From Rhynchopus sp. YZ270_cl-10 (Eukaryota; Euglenozoa; Diplonemea; Diplonemida; Diplonemidae): a stretch of 64,000 bases of DNA. The translations under genes and the position numbers were made by a program. Where the stretch lies: assembly GCA_964035575.1 (NCBI GenBank), contig OZ037893.1, forward strand, positions 62,001 through 126,000. Reading direction: 5' to 3'. How positions within the stretch are numbered: the first letter of the stretch is position 1; each line of letters begins with the position of its first letter. Positions 20,637-30,930 of the stretch are shown piece after piece. The notes under the pieces are model-generated. The model made no database searches, had not been told where the DNA came from, and saw nothing but the letters and a program-made list of their open reading frames with translations.

Positions 20637-22668
20637 GTGTCATAACCAGGTGCTGAAGAATTCTGTCATAGCTGGTTAGGAGAGGATATTTTTAGATAAT
20701 GAATGAGAAGCACGATAAATAACACAATGGAGTGGCAAAAGCGGGGGCACATGCAGTAGCGTAACAAAGGGGGGGTCATACAGAATGCTTGATGTTTTCT
20801 GTAACATCCAACCATACTAAGAGAAGTTGAAAGTGAAAATGCCTCACCGGACACACCTGCGGGGCTGCAGCAGCACTGTCTACACACATCCATGGAAAAA
20901 AAAAGAAAAAGAAAAAAAATCTCTCTGTTGGTTTAGTGCAGCCATGCAGACGGTCGGCACTATCCAGAATACACCATTAAGAAGCTGCACTGACAACCAG
21001 CCCGAAGACGGATTCTGCACACGAACCTTTTTTTGTGTATGTGTGCAAGGTCAAGAACACCTGGCATAGGCTCCCCTCTGTATCGACAACACAATTTGTC
21101 AAAAAAAAATGCTACATTTTTTTGCAAATGAATCATGAGAAATATTCGACATTTTTGCTTTTTTTGACAATCTTTTCAATTTTATTTTACTTTATATTTT
21201 GCGTTTTCTGAAGGGAAACTCAAAAAAAATGGCGGACACCTGAGATGATGCGTGCTTTTTTGTATATTGTTCACAACACACGATTCTTTGTTCACTTGGG
21301 ATTGGAAATGTAGTCGATACAGCGCATCCATATGGGGAGGTCTGTTGCTAGGTCTGATCTCTCAAACTGAAGGTAAATGGTGTATTATGTCAGAACAACA
21401 ACAAAAAAGTGCGGGGGACCCTCCAGGACGGCCACACTGAGCGCAGTGGGGAGAGGTGGGGGGTTCTAAGAGAAGATGACTGTGTCTCTCTCAAAGGTTT
21501 TTCGTAAGATGATCGTAAGATGATACAATCTCCGCCTCGAAAGTTATTAAGAGGTGTTGGTTGCGTGTAGGTCACAAGAGGGTGACGACGATATCATTTT
21601 ATTTTTTTTCGATTTGTTGGAGTGCAGTTGCCTCGGTTTTTGTGTTGCCACAGTTGGTTGCAATCTCCGTTGTTGTTTTTTTTTCAAAAGAAAGTCTGAA
21701 AAGATGAAATGTGCCCAACGGACTCACGCATCCCAATAAAACTATTGCATCAGACGTTGGTAGGGGGGTGATTAGCAGTCGTGGGGTGTGTTGGTGATTT
21801 GAAAAAAAAAATAAAAAGAGAGTGAGAGAGAGGGTGAGTGAGAATTTGAAAGTGCAAACGCATCACCGGATATCGGCAAAAACGCAGGCACTGAAAAAGG
21901 TTGATTTTTTTGGTGTGGGATAGGGTCAGTTAACTCCCTGATGGAGGGGAGGGTACAAATAGGGGGGCATTTTTCACTGTAACCCTACTACAAGTAGGTG
22001 TGATGCGTTGTTTCTTTTTCTTCAAAATTCCTTTTTCATTTTCCAGTCTTCCTTCGAAAACCAGTTTTGCTTTCTCAAAAAAAAAAAAAACAAAAAACAA
22101 AAAAAACAAAAAAAAAAACCACATTTACAAAACGGACAATTACTTCAGGTACTTTCGTAATAAAAAATAACGTACAATTGAGAAAAAAAAAATAAAGCCA
22201 AATTGAACGGTGCAAAAAAAAATTCGTTTGCAAAAAGAATAAACAAGAAAACAAAGAGGGGGGTTTAAAACATGGGGAAGGGTGTCTTGTGAGGAACCAC
22301 AAAAAAACCCCCCTTGGGTACTAAGCAAAAAGCCCCCTCTCTGAGAGGGGCACCGAAGAAGGTGAAGTGAGGCTGATAACAATTACTGAGGGTCTGCAGG
22401 GCCCTTTGGTCGCAAAGGGGGGATGTCTTATAAAATGGTTATTAGCGAAACATATTTGAAAAAAAAAGAGAGAAAAAAGAGAAAAAGTTGAGATGATTCT
22501 CGTGTCTCGCCAACCTTCGAAAGCCTCTCGTGCTGAGTCACCTTTTAAAAAGAAACTCTGAAAAGAGAGATAAGAGTGTGCATTGAGCACATATTTTTTT
22601 CCCCTTCTTTTGATAAATTGTTGTAGTGTAGTTGCCTTGGTTGTGTTGCCACAGTTGTGCAATCGCCA

Positions 22669-22738
22669 CTGTTTTTTTGAAAACTTGGTTGTATTAGTGT
22701 AGACACCCGAGGATGAACTCCACTATACATTTTTTTTT
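22669..22738 (-). repeat. Family-3 dispersed repeat, a complete intron-like unit
   Basis: On the minus strand this 70-bp unit starts GTATAGTGGAGTTC, contains CTACACTAATACAACCAAG (CTAAT resembles a branch site) and ends CAAAAAAACAG. Other copies, same orientation: 23441-23490, 42321-42373, 44205-44259, 44514-44565, 47127-47176. A 22-bp fragment lies at 50170-50191 inside the transposon. Here it abuts a family-2 copy. Confidence 0.8.
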
Positions 22739-23164
22739 CCCCCCCACAACAGAACCCTACCTAGTTAGTTGCCCCTTTTTTTTTGCATAAAGAGACAGAC
22801 GCGAGGTCCAAAACACCTCAGTACATTGGACAGCAGACACACTAAACACAAAAAGTTGAAAGATACCTATACCTCGTTTGCACACAGATCTTTCAAAACA
22901 AAGTGAAGTTATTACGGCACACCTCCGACTGACCCACGTACGATGCCAGCCATCCGGATGAAAACACAAAAATAGCAGGATCGGGTAAGTAAAGTTTGTT
23001 TTCGTTGATTGCACAAAATCCTCCTGTTTGAGGGATGATTTGGCGACCGTAATCCGGTAATACTATTTCTCCTTTAAAGCAAGCTTTCGTAGGAATGAAT
23101 AAAAAGTGAATAGGCTGAGGTGATCAACAGCGCGCACTTTTTCTCATATATATTTTTTTTTCCA

Positions 23165-23297
23165 CGGTTGGTGTTACCGAAAGGGCCCATATTGACAGGT
23201 CCTTGACACAAGGTTTACAGGGGAAAATGACACACCCCCCCCCCCCCCCCCCCCCTATATTGACATGTCCCCGACAGCAGATCGGTAACACCAACGG
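23165..23297. mobile_element. Short TIR element (about 133 bp)
   Basis: CGGTTGGTGTTACCGA on the left is mirrored by TCGGTAACACCAACGG on the right. Inside are two direct copies of TATTGACAGGTCCTTGACA (second copy TATTGACATGTCCCCGACA) around a C20 run. A partial relative is at 26029-26065 (GGTGTTCCG, the same TATTGACAGGTCCTTGACA motif, TTTCGGTAAAAC). I see no clear target duplication. Confidence 0.6.
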
Positions 23298-23810
23298 TGT
23301 GAAAAAATGTGAGACAAAGTGCACGCTGGATCACCTCATAAACGAGAATACAACTGAATCATTCATAGCATGGGGACACTTTTAGGTGTCCCACTTTCTA
23401 TAACTTTTCTATTAAAACTGTGGGAGCGTAAATTTTCTTTTTGAAAACTTGGTTGTATTAGTGTAGCCACCCTCGAGTGTGCACTACTATTTACTTTTTT
23501 TTGTTTTTGCGCAGGACGAAGAGAAAAAAAATGGAAGAAAAGTTGTAAGATAAATCTGCCTCTCGTGCATACATCTTTAAATAAAGGAAGAAAGGTTTAT
23601 AAGATATTGCCTACGCACTGTGCTAAGTCACCTTTTGACCTTTGAAAAAGAACTACAATACTTCTCTAACAATTTTCATAGATTCTGAAAAAAAAAAAAT
23701 TCAAAAAAAAAGGGGTTTTTTGCTTTGTAGGCTGGGGATAGTTTTTTGGAGGTTTAGCAAAATAAAACGCAAAAAATAAACACACACTTACTACTTTAGC
23801 AAACAGTAAA

Positions 23811-24820
23811 GGGACGGTGGACCTATTATCCACCCTAAAATTTCAGATTTTCGCTTTCAGACCAAATTTTAAGTCGATTAAAAATTGTTATTATCCCGCT
23901 GCTATCCCGCTGTTATCCCGCTGCTATCCCGGTCACTCTTTCCCCCCCTTTTTACCCTTAAACATGCACAATCCTGTAAACCAGAGATTACGCTCCACGT
24001 GTGGAACGTATGGAAATCCATACGTGAATTATTTTTGAAAAGGTAGAATACATACGTGTCCATACGGAGGTAATTTGGGTTTTGGATTGGGGCTGGGGTG
24101 GGGGTAGGTGAGGGGCGGGGGCTCCGACCCGCCTCTCACCTACCCCCCACAGAATTCTACTCGTAGGGGACAATTTTCTTCTATTTTACCGGAATAGGGG
24201 AATGCAGCATGGCGAAAGAAAATGTAGCGTACCGTGCGCCTGCGGCGCCAGCTAACGTGTTGCGGAACCTCTGGAAGCTCACCGGGAGGCCGTGATGGTG
24301 ATTGAAGACGACGAGACTGAGGACGACGATGCGAGCTTTTGGCGGCAAAGCCACCAAAAGCCCTCCCGAAGGGAAAAAAGCGCCTGGACGCGATGTTCAA
24401 CGCACAAGGCAAAGGTGCGCAAAGGCGAGGTGAAGGAGGAGCTGCTGCAGGTGAAGGAAGAGGTCTTGGAGGTGGAGCAGCCAGACAGCCCTGCGGACTC
24501 TGAGGTGATGGAGATAGATGCCCCAGCAGCAGAAGTACAAGCAGCCCAACCTGCCCAACCAGCCCCACCATCATCCTCAGCACCCTCTGCCCCAGCTGCA
24601 ACGCCAGGAAGGAAGATGGCCTTGCTGCAGCCTGCGCTGGCAAAACCGGCATGAAAGCGAGCACGCAAACTGGCCGAACGCCAGAATCCCACCCCAAATT
24701 TTTAATAAAATTTTTTTTACCATCCCAAAAGTTAAAAAGTTAAAATTTAACTCCAAAACAGGGGGACCTATTATCCTAGGGATAATAGGTCTACCCGGAT
24801 AATAGGTCCACCCCCCCTTT
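23811..24820. mobile_element. TIR element with a GC-rich coding-like island
   Basis: GGTGGACCTATTATCC at 23816 and its complement at 24797-24812 are inverted; the match extends outward through GGG and AAA to TA on each side. A TA target duplication (Tc1/mariner style) is possible but weakly supported. Inside are GCTATCCCGCTGTTATCCC repeats, a long hairpin around GGTAGGTGAG/CTCACCTACC near 24098-24148, and the island at 24292-24654. Confidence 0.5.
24292..24654 (+). pseudogene. Coding-like remnant, 120 codons, acidic and Pro/Ala-rich
   Basis: This frame encodes KGEVKEELLQVKEEVLEVEQ followed by a Pro/Ala/Gln-rich tail, with GC-rich codons unlike its AT-rich surroundings. It has no recognisable domain and lies within the TIR element at 23811-24820. 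It could be a captured gene piece or a relic of the element's own protein. I give it low confidence as a functional gene. Confidence 0.3.
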
Positions 24821-26404
24821 AGGCATTTAAGGGTGCAACACACACATGTACTCCCTTAAAATGGGGGGGGAAAAAACTTTGTGACTATCCTTTGGTTCAT
24901 GTGCCCTTTGACGGAGCAGTTTTTTTGTTTTGCATACATAAAATTTGAGGAATTGACAGCCCCTCTTATGCAGGAACATTGTCAACCACTAACAAGAAGG
25001 TAAGTCAGATGACCTAAGCTGCAGTGCTTAGCCACCTTTAAAAAGAGCGGGGATGATGCAAGAAAAAAAAATGTCTCTCTTCTAAGAAAAGACTAAAGAA
25101 CACCCAAAAAAGCGCAACACATATTGTACAAAACAGTCCAGTGGGAGGGCAAAAAGCGTTTTGTGATAAATTCAACACATTTTGTCAACTTTTTTTTTGA
25201 TAAATTGTTTGGAGTAGTGTAGTTGCCTCGGGTTGTGTTGCCACAGCTTGTGCAATCTCCACTTTTTTTTTCCCCCACTTCCCACAGAATCGTTGTTTTG
25301 ATATGGCGTTGTTCTACTGCCTACCGGTCACTATCGCACAAAGTTTAATTTCATATACTTTCCGAAAAAAGCACACAACGGACGTTCAGAAACGATACAT
25401 CCCATACAAAGGAAATAAACGTGGGAAAGGGGGGTACGTCGTTCCGCTTTGCGTTTTAAAAAAAAACTAAAAAAAACTCAAAAAGAAAAAGAAAAGCTTT
25501 GTAAGATGAGCTCAAGCTGACAGTGTTGCTTTGGATCATCTTCAAAAAAAAATGAGGGATATACATACGCAAAATATGCAAAATACCACATCAACCAAAT
25601 GATGCGATACTTCGCTTTGCGTAGGGTAAAACCCGGGTGTTTGGTTGATAAAATGCGACTATTTGAATGAATTAGATGACTGTACACGTCATGTTTTTCT
25701 TCGGTGTTTTTTTTTTGGTCGGTAAAACACGATATGCGCCCGATTAGGGGGACACGATGTGCGCCCCGACTGGCCACCTGAGATCTCTTTAAAGCACGGC
25801 GGGGAAAAAATCAAAATTCTGAGGGGACAACATATAGTGGCGTCATTCTCTTGCCGTGTGTGTGTTTCGTTTTCACCAACCGTGTGTAGCGTAAAATATG
25901 TTGAACTTTTTTGTACTCACATTGAGAAATGCCAAAGATGACCAGATTCTCAACAGGAGTACCAGCCCTAATATATTTTTTTGACGGTAGTTATTGTTTC
26001 ACTCTTTCTTTGTTGTCAATCTGGTGTTCCGATATTGACAGGTCCTTGACAGGATTTCGGTAAAACAACAAATCAGTTTTGATATGAAAATTTTCTCCAA
26101 TTTTGTTTTGGAGTCTCTCCCACAACCCTCTTCTTATGTGCATAACACAACAAGGCATTTTCGAAAAATCCTTTTAATTTTTCTTTGCTTTTCTTTTTTA
26201 GCTGCGAGAACAATCACAACAAAAAACCAAAGCAAAAAAAAAAAAGAGGCGAGTACAAAAGGACAGGAAACACCAACGGTATTCATACACACAAAAAAAA
26301 AACACGAGGAGGAGCTGAAAAATTGCAGAAAAATAAACACATCCTAAAACCACATATTCTTTCCTAACAATCAAAGAAAGGTACGTCTAACAATAAGAAG
26401 AAAG

Positions 26405-26441
26405 GTTTATAAGATGATCCTAAGCCTCTCGTGCTTAGTCT
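26405..26441 (-). repeat. Family-1 dispersed hairpin repeat (CACGAGAGG core)
   Basis: Plus strand AAGATGATCCTAAGCCTCTC, then GTGCTTAGTC; CTAAGC and GCTTAG pair around CTCTCGT. The minus strand reads GTGACTAAGCACGAGAGGC. Other copies in the same orientation lie near 9487, 15607, 17572, 22527, 23600, 25010, 26515, 31475, 42650, 43668, 44340, 45166, 45304 and 47093, and a relative lies inside the intron at 31737-31820. Confidence 0.85.
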
Positions 26442-26639
26442 GATTAGATTATTCTTTGGTTTATTCATCAGTCATTTGTTTTTTTTTATGTTTTTTTTTG
26501 TGTTTTTCTTCCTAATGATCCTAAGCCTCTCGTGCTTAGTCACCTTAATAAATTAAAAGCCCTCAATAAATTCCCTGAGGGCTTTTTCCCCCCCTATCCA
26601 TGCAACCTACGTGGATTTTACACTATAGGCTACATATTC

Positions 26640-28745
26640 TCAAAAAAACCCACTGTCCATCGATAGGGATATGGCACGTTGCAACATTTGATCCCGGGTG
26701 AATGCAACACCATTGATGACGCGCGACTCACCTTCGGAGATGCATTGTGCCAGACCTTTGTAGGCGAGAGGGATGTTCGGGTCGAGGAGGAGTGCTCTCT
26801 TGAAGAGGTCTTCTTGCGCCACGGCAACGCAGTCGTCGCTGACGAGCTTTTCATTGAGTTTTTTGCCGCCAGGAAAGTTGTAGGCCAGCGCACAGCAACA
26901 CTGCGCAAGATGCCTCCCACTTTCCAACGCTTTACCATTCAAAAACTCCTGCGTCGCGACAACACCATCCAACAACGTCACCCCTTTGCGCGCCTGCAAC
27001 GCCGCCCACCCTTCCTGCGCACACTGCGCATGCAGCAACTCCCTCCCCATCACATCCCCCAACGAGGTCTCGCCAGAATGAAACCCCATGCACCGATCCA
27101 ACGCAGGCAGCTTTCTCCTATCCCGCAACGTTCTCGGGATCTTAGACAGATCTACCCCACGGAGGAGGAGCGCCTCTTGACTCATTTCTACTCCACCCTC
27201 CATGACGGTCGTGGCGCTTCTCTCGAGGCAGAGGGCTAAATAGATGAAGGGGAGGGGGCTGGATGGGTCGAGGGAGGCTGCGCGCTTGAGGAGCGCTTCT
27301 TTGGACATAGAGAGTCCGTCTTCGAAGACGCAGGAGCCGCCGTTGGGGAGGCTTGCGGCAAGGCAGGTGAAGGCGTAGGATTTGTCGTTTTGGATGGTTT
27401 CGGTGCGTAGGAGGAGGTCCTCGACGGTGAGGTCCTTCTGGTCGGCTTCGCTCCAGACGGTGACCCCTGCCGGCATGCACGCAGCAAGGTGGTACAAAGG
27501 GTCGACCACATACCGGTCGCACGTCACAGCGCGTTTCACAGCGTTGTGTTTGTTCAGTTTGACATTCCCCTTGCCATGGCTGTATTCGCTCGGGAGGCAC
27601 CACCCCAAGGTGTTGCAGGCAAACCTCTTCCGTGGGTTCGTGCTGATCGAAACGGCTTTGCGGAAGAGTTGTTCCTTTGTCATGATCTGTCCGTTTTCTA
27701 GGGTAACCGTCGCGTTCTTCTTACAGCAGGCGCCTAAGTGGGTGAATGCGATATGGTTTTCCCCTGACAAATGGATGGCGCGAACGAAGAGCGCGGTTTT
27801 TGAAAGAACCGAGCCGTCGTTCATTGTTGTGGTGGAGGAGCCGTCTTTGAGGCACATCCCTAGGTTGGTGTAGGTGTCTGAGCGTGACCAGTCGAGGGCG
27901 ATGCTGCGTTTCAGAAGCGATTCAGTGTTTACGATTTTGCCATCTTCGAGTTGCGTGGAGGAGTTGCGTGGGAGACAGGAGACGAGACCGAGGAAGGCTT
28001 CTGCAGACTTCTGGGAAAGCGAGAGGGAGCGTTTGAAGAGCATGGCGCGGGTCATCTTCTTGCCGTTTGTCAGCGTCACGGCTTCGGTGTTGGATAGACA
28101 CCATGCCAGGTTGTTGTATGGCGCTGGGTTTGCCGAATGCAGATCGATCGCGACCAACAGCATCTCCTCACGACTCACCGCACGCTTCCCATCGGGGAAC
28201 GGCACCTCACTCAGCGTGGTCCTATCCGTGACCGACGCCGCGTTGCTCAACACATTCGAGGTGATCTTCTTGCACCGCGACAACACCTGCTTCGCCTTCA
28301 ACGGCGCCTCCACCTTCCACAACGCATCCCTCTGCAGTGGAGTGTAGTACACCTGCTTTTCAAAGTCAATAGACGCATCGATGTTACCACAAAAGGCATT
28401 TGCCTTCGGAGAAAGCGGTGAAATGATAATACGTGGCGGAGAGGCAGGGCCAGACAAAGGGCTTTTGTAAGATGCTATAGAAGACGCTCCAGAGCCGTTT
28501 ACGATGTTCAAATCCTCTCGGATGCTGACGCTTTTGTTGCGTTTCCGTCGTCGTGCCTTTTGTGTATGTACAGACTGTTCAATGCGGCCGATTGTACTAA
28601 GCGCCTGCCTATGTTTGTCACGTGTGCGGTTCAAAGGATGCATTTCATCGAAGCATTCATCACAGCCACATAGTCGCAAATCATCGGTGCAGGCACTGCA
28701 TTTATAAATAGCAGGGGAGTTGCAGCGGTCGCAGAGATATACCAT
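26640..28745 (-). CDS. B-box zinc finger protein with TPR-like (Sel1/TPR-type) repeats
   Basis: A 701-residue protein. I place the start at the ATG at 28745 (MVYLCDRCN); the frame is open two codons further, but only to a TTG. Residues 3 to about 45 form a B-box-like zinc site (CDRCN...CSAC...CGCDECFDEMH...DKH). A basic, Ser-rich linker follows. From about 170 to the end there are nine or ten repeats of about 50 residues in the pattern LxxGxxxxLxNGxxMTKExLFxRAxxLDPSxPxAYxxLAxCL, that is TPR-like helices separated by a short DG/NG hairpin. The probable role is a scaffold; no catalytic motif is seen. A pyrimidine run of about 35 bases ending TTGAAG lies directly upstream of the ATG. Confidence 0.8.
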   Translation of the reverse strand: MVYLCDRCNSPAIYKCSACTDDLRLCGCDECFDEMHPLNRTRDKHRQALSTIGRIEQSVHTQKARRRKRNKSVSIREDLNIVNGSGASSIASYKSPLSGPASPPRIIISPLSPKANAFCGNIDASIDFEKQVYYTPLQRDALWKVEAPLKAKQVLSRCKKITSNVLSNAASVTDRTTLSEVPFPDGKRAVSREEMLLVAIDLHSANPAPYNNLAWCLSNTEAVTLTNGKKMTRAMLFKRSLSLSQKSAEAFLGLVSCLPRNSSTQLEDGKIVNTESLLKRSIALDWSRSDTYTNLGMCLKDGSSTTTMNDGSVLSKTALFVRAIHLSGENHIAFTHLGACCKKNATVTLENGQIMTKEQLFRKAVSISTNPRKRFACNTLGWCLPSEYSHGKGNVKLNKHNAVKRAVTCDRYVVDPLYHLAACMPAGVTVWSEADQKDLTVEDLLLRTETIQNDKSYAFTCLAASLPNGGSCVFEDGLSMSKEALLKRAASLDPSSPLPFIYLALCLERSATTVMEGGVEMSQEALLLRGVDLSKIPRTLRDRRKLPALDRCMGFHSGETSLGDVMGRELLHAQCAQEGWAALQARKGVTLLDGVVATQEFLNGKALESGRHLAQCCCALAYNFPGGKKLNEKLVSDDCVAVAQEDLFKRALLLDPNIPLAYKGLAQCISEGESRVINGVAFTRDQMLQRAISLSMDSGFF

Positions 28746-29342
28746 CTTCAAGGGGGAGGGGAGGGGAGGGAGGGGAGGGGGAAAGAGAGTGAGAAGGTAG
28801 AGGTGTTAGATAAGAGTTCAGATTCGGCGTTTTGGTTTGTTCTCTTCAGGGGGCAACGCTAACGTTTTGTGTGTGTGTGTGTGTTGGGTGTTTGCTGTAG
28901 GTGGGAGGTATGGGGGTTGTGATGGGGAATGCAATGAGAATGCACAAAGCAAAGGACGTTTGGAGGGGGGGTGCAGGCTTGATGCGCGTAAGGAGACGCC
29001 GAAGTCGGTGTAGTTTGAGTACATGGTGAAAAATAGTTGTGGCTGTGTTTGTTTTGTTTGTGTATACTCGCAATATGGTTGCATTTTTGTTTTGGCAGTC
29101 AAAAACTTTACGGTGGGTGAAAGTAAAGTTGTGTTTTGTACTTACGCTACCATCTCTAGTCAAAATCTTTGTGGCAAAACCACTATCGATATCGCGCTGG
29201 AACACGTTGCATGGGCTTGTCTCTTCGCCACTCATCTATAGAATGGTTTGTAAGATGAACCTCAGGCGTACTAAGAGCCTCGCTCTCTAATTCTGCTGAA
29301 TCAACCCCAACAGGAGGAGAGCCCAAAGGCCAGGGGATATGT
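28746..29342. other. Intergenic between the TPR-like and sulfotransferase genes
   Basis: It holds the CT-rich tract just upstream of the TPR-like gene (about 28752-28795, read on the minus strand), a (TG)10 microsatellite near 28863-28883, and a diverged family-1 hairpin near 29250-29282. No gene is seen. Confidence 0.6.
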
Positions 29343-30878
29343 TCACTGCTTTGCACTGTACTCCTTCACATCCAACTCCACCAAAAGGTCGTCGAACAGC
29401 ACCGCCCATTTGTCCGCAATTGCCTGGTACTCAAGCAGGTCTGAGGCAGGTCCTTTGCTGTATTTCAGCCCTTCTCGCTTTGTCCAGGCCTGGCTTTTTA
29501 AACTTTGCGAGTTTTTCCCGCAGAATTCGTACGCTTGGTCGTAGTAACGCTGCCCGGTGCAGTTGGAGAGCCTCCAATGCTTGGGCGAGGTACAGCGTGG
29601 GAGCATCCGTTTCAGTCCAAAGGTGGCTTCGAGAAATGTCATTGTCGCGTCTTCGTCGAACGTCTTTAACGTTGTTGTGCGTGCAAACCTGAAGTTCGAG
29701 ATGTGAAATTTGGACACCCAATACTTTGCACCAAGCGCTGCAAACCCGAATGGAAGGTACATTGGTTGTTCATCTTCGTCTGGGTCGTACATGCATTGCC
29801 GCAATGCTTCCCTCACTAGGTTGATGTCTGCCATCACCTCCTCTGGGGAATGCAGCATCTTCTCGCATATCGGAATGCGACGCAGGATTTTGTGCTGCGC
29901 ATGCAGACGATTTGCGAACACCAACTCCGTCTCCTCCTGCCAGCCCCATAAGCGACGCAGCTCTGTGAAAAGCAGAAAATGCGAATACGCACGATCCAAC
30001 GCATTCCTATGCAGAACCAAGAACCTTGGAGAAAACGGAGCATTGCGCAAATCCTCTGCAGCCGCGTCTGCTGCGTGGTAGATCATCAGCTGATCGGGCG
30101 TAGCGTCCATCAACACCCAATCCTTCGACTCTTCCTCTACAGGAGGTAGGCGCAACCTCTGCAAAAAACCCATAGGCAGCTTTCCGTACTTCCCCATGGC
30201 GGGGTACACCCACCACTCCTTTGGTGGGTCCCACCGGCGGAATCCGGTGCGATTCCAGAGTCGGCGGTTCTGTAACGAAGGGGACAAACGAATGATCGGC
30301 TCCCCTTCAGGATACCCAATCTGAACCGGCCATCGCATCTGCCCCAGAGGATACGGCCGGTATGTGGTGTTCCCTACCATGGATAGTCGCAAGCAGTGCG
30401 CCAAAAAGGTGGTTCCCGTCTTAGGGGGGCCCAAAATGAAGTGTTCTGGTCGTTGGCGGGCCTTCCATTCGTCGGGCCATTTCAATTCTCTGGAGAGCAG
30501 GAGGGCTTCGCGGCCGGTAGGGGCGGAGGGGACTAATGGGTATTTGATGAAGAGGTGCTCTCGGTCGCTTGAGGGGAATTGAAGCCATTTGCGTGTCAGT
30601 GTGGGGCCAAAGGGGATGCGGTCTAGGTCAAGGTCCGGCACGTCGCGGAGGCTGAGCTGGCGGCGGAGGCGGTGCAGCTCTTCTGACTGCCGTGCCACCT
30701 CGTTGCGTAGTTGGGGGATAGAGCCCACGGCGCGGGCGCCCTGTGCGGCGGCAGCGTCGACGTTGTCATGTGCCAACAAGTCCTCCGCCACCCCTCCAAC
30801 CAAAACACACACCACAACCCCCGCAAGAACATAAACCCCCCGACTCCCCTCCAGCCATCTAAAAAGGGTAGGGTTCAT
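29343..30878 (-). CDS. Type II membrane sulfotransferase (PAPS-dependent)
   Basis: A 511-residue single-exon protein. Residues 14-30 are a signal-anchor segment (VYVLAGVVVCVLVGGV), followed by a stem with a short coiled coil (55-75). The 5'-phosphosulfate-binding loop is seen at 148-160 (ILGPPKTGTTFLA) and the 3'-phosphate-binding site at 289-301 (LHRNALDRAYSHF), the two hallmarks of Golgi sulfotransferases. The family transfers sulfate from PAPS to glycans or tyrosine in the Golgi lumen; the acceptor here is unknown. It may act with the SLC35B-like transporter at 12684-14216 if that one carries PAPS. The predicted leader is very short and contains an ATG-stop pair. Confidence 0.88.
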   Translation of the reverse strand: MNPTLFRWLEGSRGVYVLAGVVVCVLVGGVAEDLLAHDNVDAAAAQGARAVGSIPQLRNEVARQSEELHRLRRQLSLRDVPDLDLDRIPFGPTLTRKWLQFPSSDREHLFIKYPLVPSAPTGREALLLSRELKWPDEWKARQRPEHFILGPPKTGTTFLAHCLRLSMVGNTTYRPYPLGQMRWPVQIGYPEGEPIIRLSPSLQNRRLWNRTGFRRWDPPKEWWVYPAMGKYGKLPMGFLQRLRLPPVEEESKDWVLMDATPDQLMIYHAADAAAEDLRNAPFSPRFLVLHRNALDRAYSHFLLFTELRRLWGWQEETELVFANRLHAQHKILRRIPICEKMLHSPEEVMADINLVREALRQCMYDPDEDEQPMYLPFGFAALGAKYWVSKFHISNFRFARTTTLKTFDEDATMTFLEATFGLKRMLPRCTSPKHWRLSNCTGQRYYDQAYEFCGKNSQSLKSQAWTKREGLKYSKGPASDLLEYQAIADKWAVLFDDLLVELDVKEYSAKQ

Positions 30879-30881
30879 TGG

Positions 30882-30930
30882 TTACATCTTTTTCTTTTCT
30901 GGGAGGGATGTGTGAAAAGGAGAAGGGAAG
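30882..30930 (-). promoter_or_regulatory. Pyrimidine tract and AG acceptor upstream of the sulfotransferase, with ATGTAA minimal uORF
   Basis: Minus strand: a C/T-rich run (CCCTTCCCTTCTCC) followed by CATCCCTCCCAG. The AG ends at 30899, only 20 bases before the start ATG at 30878. This fits a trans-splice acceptor in a euglenozoan. The 20-base leader AAAAGAAAAAGATGTAACCA contains ATG immediately followed by TAA (30882-30887). Confidence 0.5.

Larger units (their letters stand above)
14217..26639. other. 12.4-kb gene-poor region of dispersed repeats
   Basis: There is no frame with the GC-rich codon use of the neighbouring genes except a short island at 24292-24654. The DNA is AT-rich with long A and T runs, a C20 tract at 23232 and a GCGCGC-TTCGT-GCGCGC hairpin at 14449-14466. 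It holds repeat families 1 to 6, the hAT-like, 150-bp, 23165 and 23811 TIR elements, and the SL-like sequence. It may be transcribed with the flanking minus-strand genes; the sequence alone cannot show that. Confidence 0.7.

Noticed and set aside
26405-26441. Box C/D snoRNA cluster for the AAGATGA...hairpin repeats
   Set aside because: AAGATGA misses the box C consensus at one key base, no consistent box D is seen, and copies are near identical, unlike snoRNA guides.
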